Source: Caldisericia bacterium
GTDB lineage: Bacteria; Caldisericota; Caldisericia; UBA6126
NCBI GenBank assembly: GCA_028700655.1
Contig: JAQVSG010000003.1
Coordinates: 31,153-85,791, forward strand
Direction of reading: 5' to 3'
Length of the DNA stretch: 54,639 nucleotides
Shown here: in pieces, positions 53,175 through 54,639 of the stretch
How positions within the stretch are numbered: the first letter of the stretch is position 1
Layout of the letters: every line of letters begins with the position of its first letter
Program-made: the position numbers and the translations under genes
The notes under the pieces: generated by a model
What the model saw: only the letters and a program-made list of their open reading frames with translations
Databases searched by the model: none
What the model was told of the DNA's origin: nothing

Positions 53175-54639
53175 TTGAAAGTAAATTGGTTTACAGAGAT
53201 AACGGCTGGAATAACAGTTGGAATCGTGGCTTTACCTCTTGCTTTAGCGTTTGGTGCTGCCAGCGGCGCTGGTCCTGCAGCGGGTATTTATACAGCCATT
53301 GTTAGTGGTCTTATTGCAGGAGTGTTTGGTGGATCTCGTTTTCAAATCACTGGACCAACAGGAGCCATGACGGTAGTTTTAATTAGCATTGTTACCCAAT
53401 ATGGCATACCGGGAATGTTGGTGGCTGGTTTTATGGCAGGTATACTCCAAATTATTTTTGGATTTTTACGTGTTGGAAAAATCATTCACTTAATCCCTCA
53501 CAGTGTTGTAGCAGGATTTACCAATGGCATTGCTATCCTGATATTCATTGGACAGATTAAACATCTATCAGGAGGCATATTGATTGCTATGGTTACCATA
53601 CTAGTCATTTTGCTTTGTCAACATTTCTTGCCTAAGATTCCAGCTTCTTTTATAGGTTTGCTTGCAGGGATGGGAGTTTTTTTTATTCTAGGCACTCGGG
53701 GACCTTCTGTAGATACAATTCCTCAATCACTTCCTTTGTTTCAATTTCCTACTTTTCAACGAACCATGCTGCTTTCCTTGTTGAAACCTGCCATTACGAT
53801 AGCCCTATTAGGAAGCATTGAATCTTTATTGTCTGCAGCAGTAGCTGACAATATGACTCATACAAATCATGATCCTAACAGAGAATTGATAGGCCAAGGT
53901 CTTGGTAATTTAGCGGCCTCCTTTGTAGGAGGAGTTCCTTCTACGGGAGCAATTGCTCGTACTGCTGTTAATATTAAAAGTGGAGGACAAACCCGTTGGG
54001 TGAGTCTAGTACATAGTCTATTACTGCTTGTTTTTTTGCTGTATTTGGGTTCCTATACTCTCTGGATTCCTTTAGCAGCTCTGGCTGGAGTTCTTGCTGT
54101 TACTTGCTGGAATATGATTGACAAAGAAAGCGTACTAATGATATTTAAAGCACCAAAATCTTACACTGTGGTAATGATTGTTACCACTATTGTAACTGTA
54201 CTTGTTGATATCACCTATGCAGTAGGAGTTGGGATTTTGCTAGCTATAGTTATTCATGCTTTTCATAGTTCTAAACTACATTTGGATCCTATCATCCATC
54301 CTGATCTTCCCGACAATGTACAAGTCTATTCTATGGAGGGTACTCTTTTCTTTGGGAATACAAGCCTTTTACATCCTTTGAAAGCATTGCCTTGTCATGG
54401 TTTGTTAGTGGATGCAAACAAACTACAATGGCTAGATGCCTCTGCAGGAATCGAAATTCAAAAACTGGCTCAATTGAGAAGCCGTTGTGGGAAGTCATTT
54501 TTTCTCTACGGTTTATCTGAAGAGCTTCAATCTACCCTTATTCGCGTGAATGGAAGCAAATTTGCATCCAATCATTTGACGACCAATATGGAGCAAGCTT
54601 TGCACAATATGAGTAAAATTCTTCCCTTCTCGCAGGTAT
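53175..54639 (+). CDS. SulP-family anion transporter with STAS domain (3' end outside window)
   Basis: A 488-codon open frame to the window edge. The protein has the SulP start WFTEITAGITVGIVALPLAL, QITGPTGAMTVV, then IHLIPHSVVAGFTNGIA, the GQGLGNLAASFVGGVPSTGAI block and, after about residue 380, a STAS domain with LLVDANKLQWLDASAG. SulP members move sulfate, bicarbonate or other anions. The start is put at TTG 53175, 6 nt after GGAGG (53164-53168); an in-frame ATG at 53145 has no ribosome site and touches the riboswitch. Control by c-di-AMP would tie it to osmotic or ion balance. Confidence 0.88.
   Translation, partial: MKVNWFTEITAGITVGIVALPLALAFGAASGAGPAAGIYTAIVSGLIAGVFGGSRFQITGPTGAMTVVLISIVTQYGIPGMLVAGFMAGILQIIFGFLRVGKIIHLIPHSVVAGFTNGIAILIFIGQIKHLSGGILIAMVTILVILLCQHFLPKIPASFIGLLAGMGVFFILGTRGPSVDTIPQSLPLFQFPTFQRTMLLSLLKPAITIALLGSIESLLSAAVADNMTHTNHDPNRELIGQGLGNLAASFVGGVPSTGAIARTAVNIKSGGQTRWVSLVHSLLLLVFLLYLGSYTLWIPLAALAGVLAVTCWNMIDKESVLMIFKAPKSYTVVMIVTTIVTVLVDITYAVGVGILLAIVIHAFHSSKLHLDPIIHPDLPDNVQVYSMEGTLFFGNTSLLHPLKALPCHGLLVDANKLQWLDASAGIEIQKLAQLRSRCGKSFFLYGLSEELQSTLIRVNGSKFASNHLTTNMEQALHNMSKILPFSQV

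Noticed and set aside
1-54639. Mobile elements, phage, tRNA or rRNA genes
   Set aside because: No transposase, integrase, phage structural gene, terminal inverted repeats, or tRNA/rRNA motif was recognised on reading.

Overview
The window looks like the chromosome of a low-GC anaerobe of Bacillota (Firmicutes) type or a near neighbour. Evidence is the order rodZ-like / rimO / cinA-C / recA / recX / rny / ymdB / miaB, strong AGGAGG-type ribosome sites, a candidate cyclic-di-AMP (ydaO-type) riboswitch, clustered panB-panC-panD-coaBC with a DUF2520 gene, and secreted proteins carrying copper-amine-oxidase-N 'stalk' modules. I cannot fix genus or class. I saw no rRNA, tRNA, CRISPR array, transposase or phage gene.

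Layout. 1-1998 (-): start of a secreted FN3/stalk protein cut by the window edge. 2111-16108 (-): a tightly packed run tig, clpP, lon, rodZ-like, rimO, cinA-C, recA, recX, rny, ymdB, miaB, a methionine gamma-lyase-like PLP enzyme and a SRAP (HMCES/YedK) gene; clpX is missing from its usual place. 16293-19860 (+): rplM, rpsI, an unknown gene, folD with an altered active site, hemW-like. 19869-28821 (-): a large stalk-domain exoprotein, a flippase-like membrane protein, thiI, glutamate formimidoyltransferase, a PQQ-propeller/cohesin/stalk exoprotein and a hexapeptide-repeat protein. 28971-32030 (+): an unknown anchored protein and iorAB. 32027-32260 (-): a lone AsnC ligand-binding domain.

32380-38033 (+): two Nuo/Mrp-type proton-translocating membrane subunits without the rest of a complex, a small membrane protein, rsmA, ispE and a NusG-II domain protein. 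38021-38410 (-): ridA. 38576-43505 (+): rplU coupled to a COG2403 (cyclic 2,3-diphosphoglycerate synthetase-like) GTPase, ornithine carbamoyltransferase, bifunctional NAD(P)HX repair enzyme, and a lipoprotein nuclease. 43605-48374 (-): two tandem paralogues of an unknown family, a DtxR/MntR-type regulator, a membrane polyferredoxin, ubiE/menG, menA and an unknown small protein. 48481-52686 (-): coaBC, DUF2520 (PanG-like), panB, panC, panD, which together cover most of the route to 4'-phosphopantetheine. 52995-54639 (+): a promoter, a candidate c-di-AMP riboswitch and a SulP transporter cut by the window edge.

The best leads are the riboswitch-SulP unit with a possible translational switch, the FolD lacking its catalytic lysine beside a formimidoyltransferase, the orphan two-subunit antiporter module, the rplU-COG2403 coupling, the tandem unknown paralogues near 44 kb, and a 19-nt inverted duplication of the transcription start regions of two divergent genes near 28.9 kb. 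All calls rest on reading motifs, context and start signals; no database search was run.
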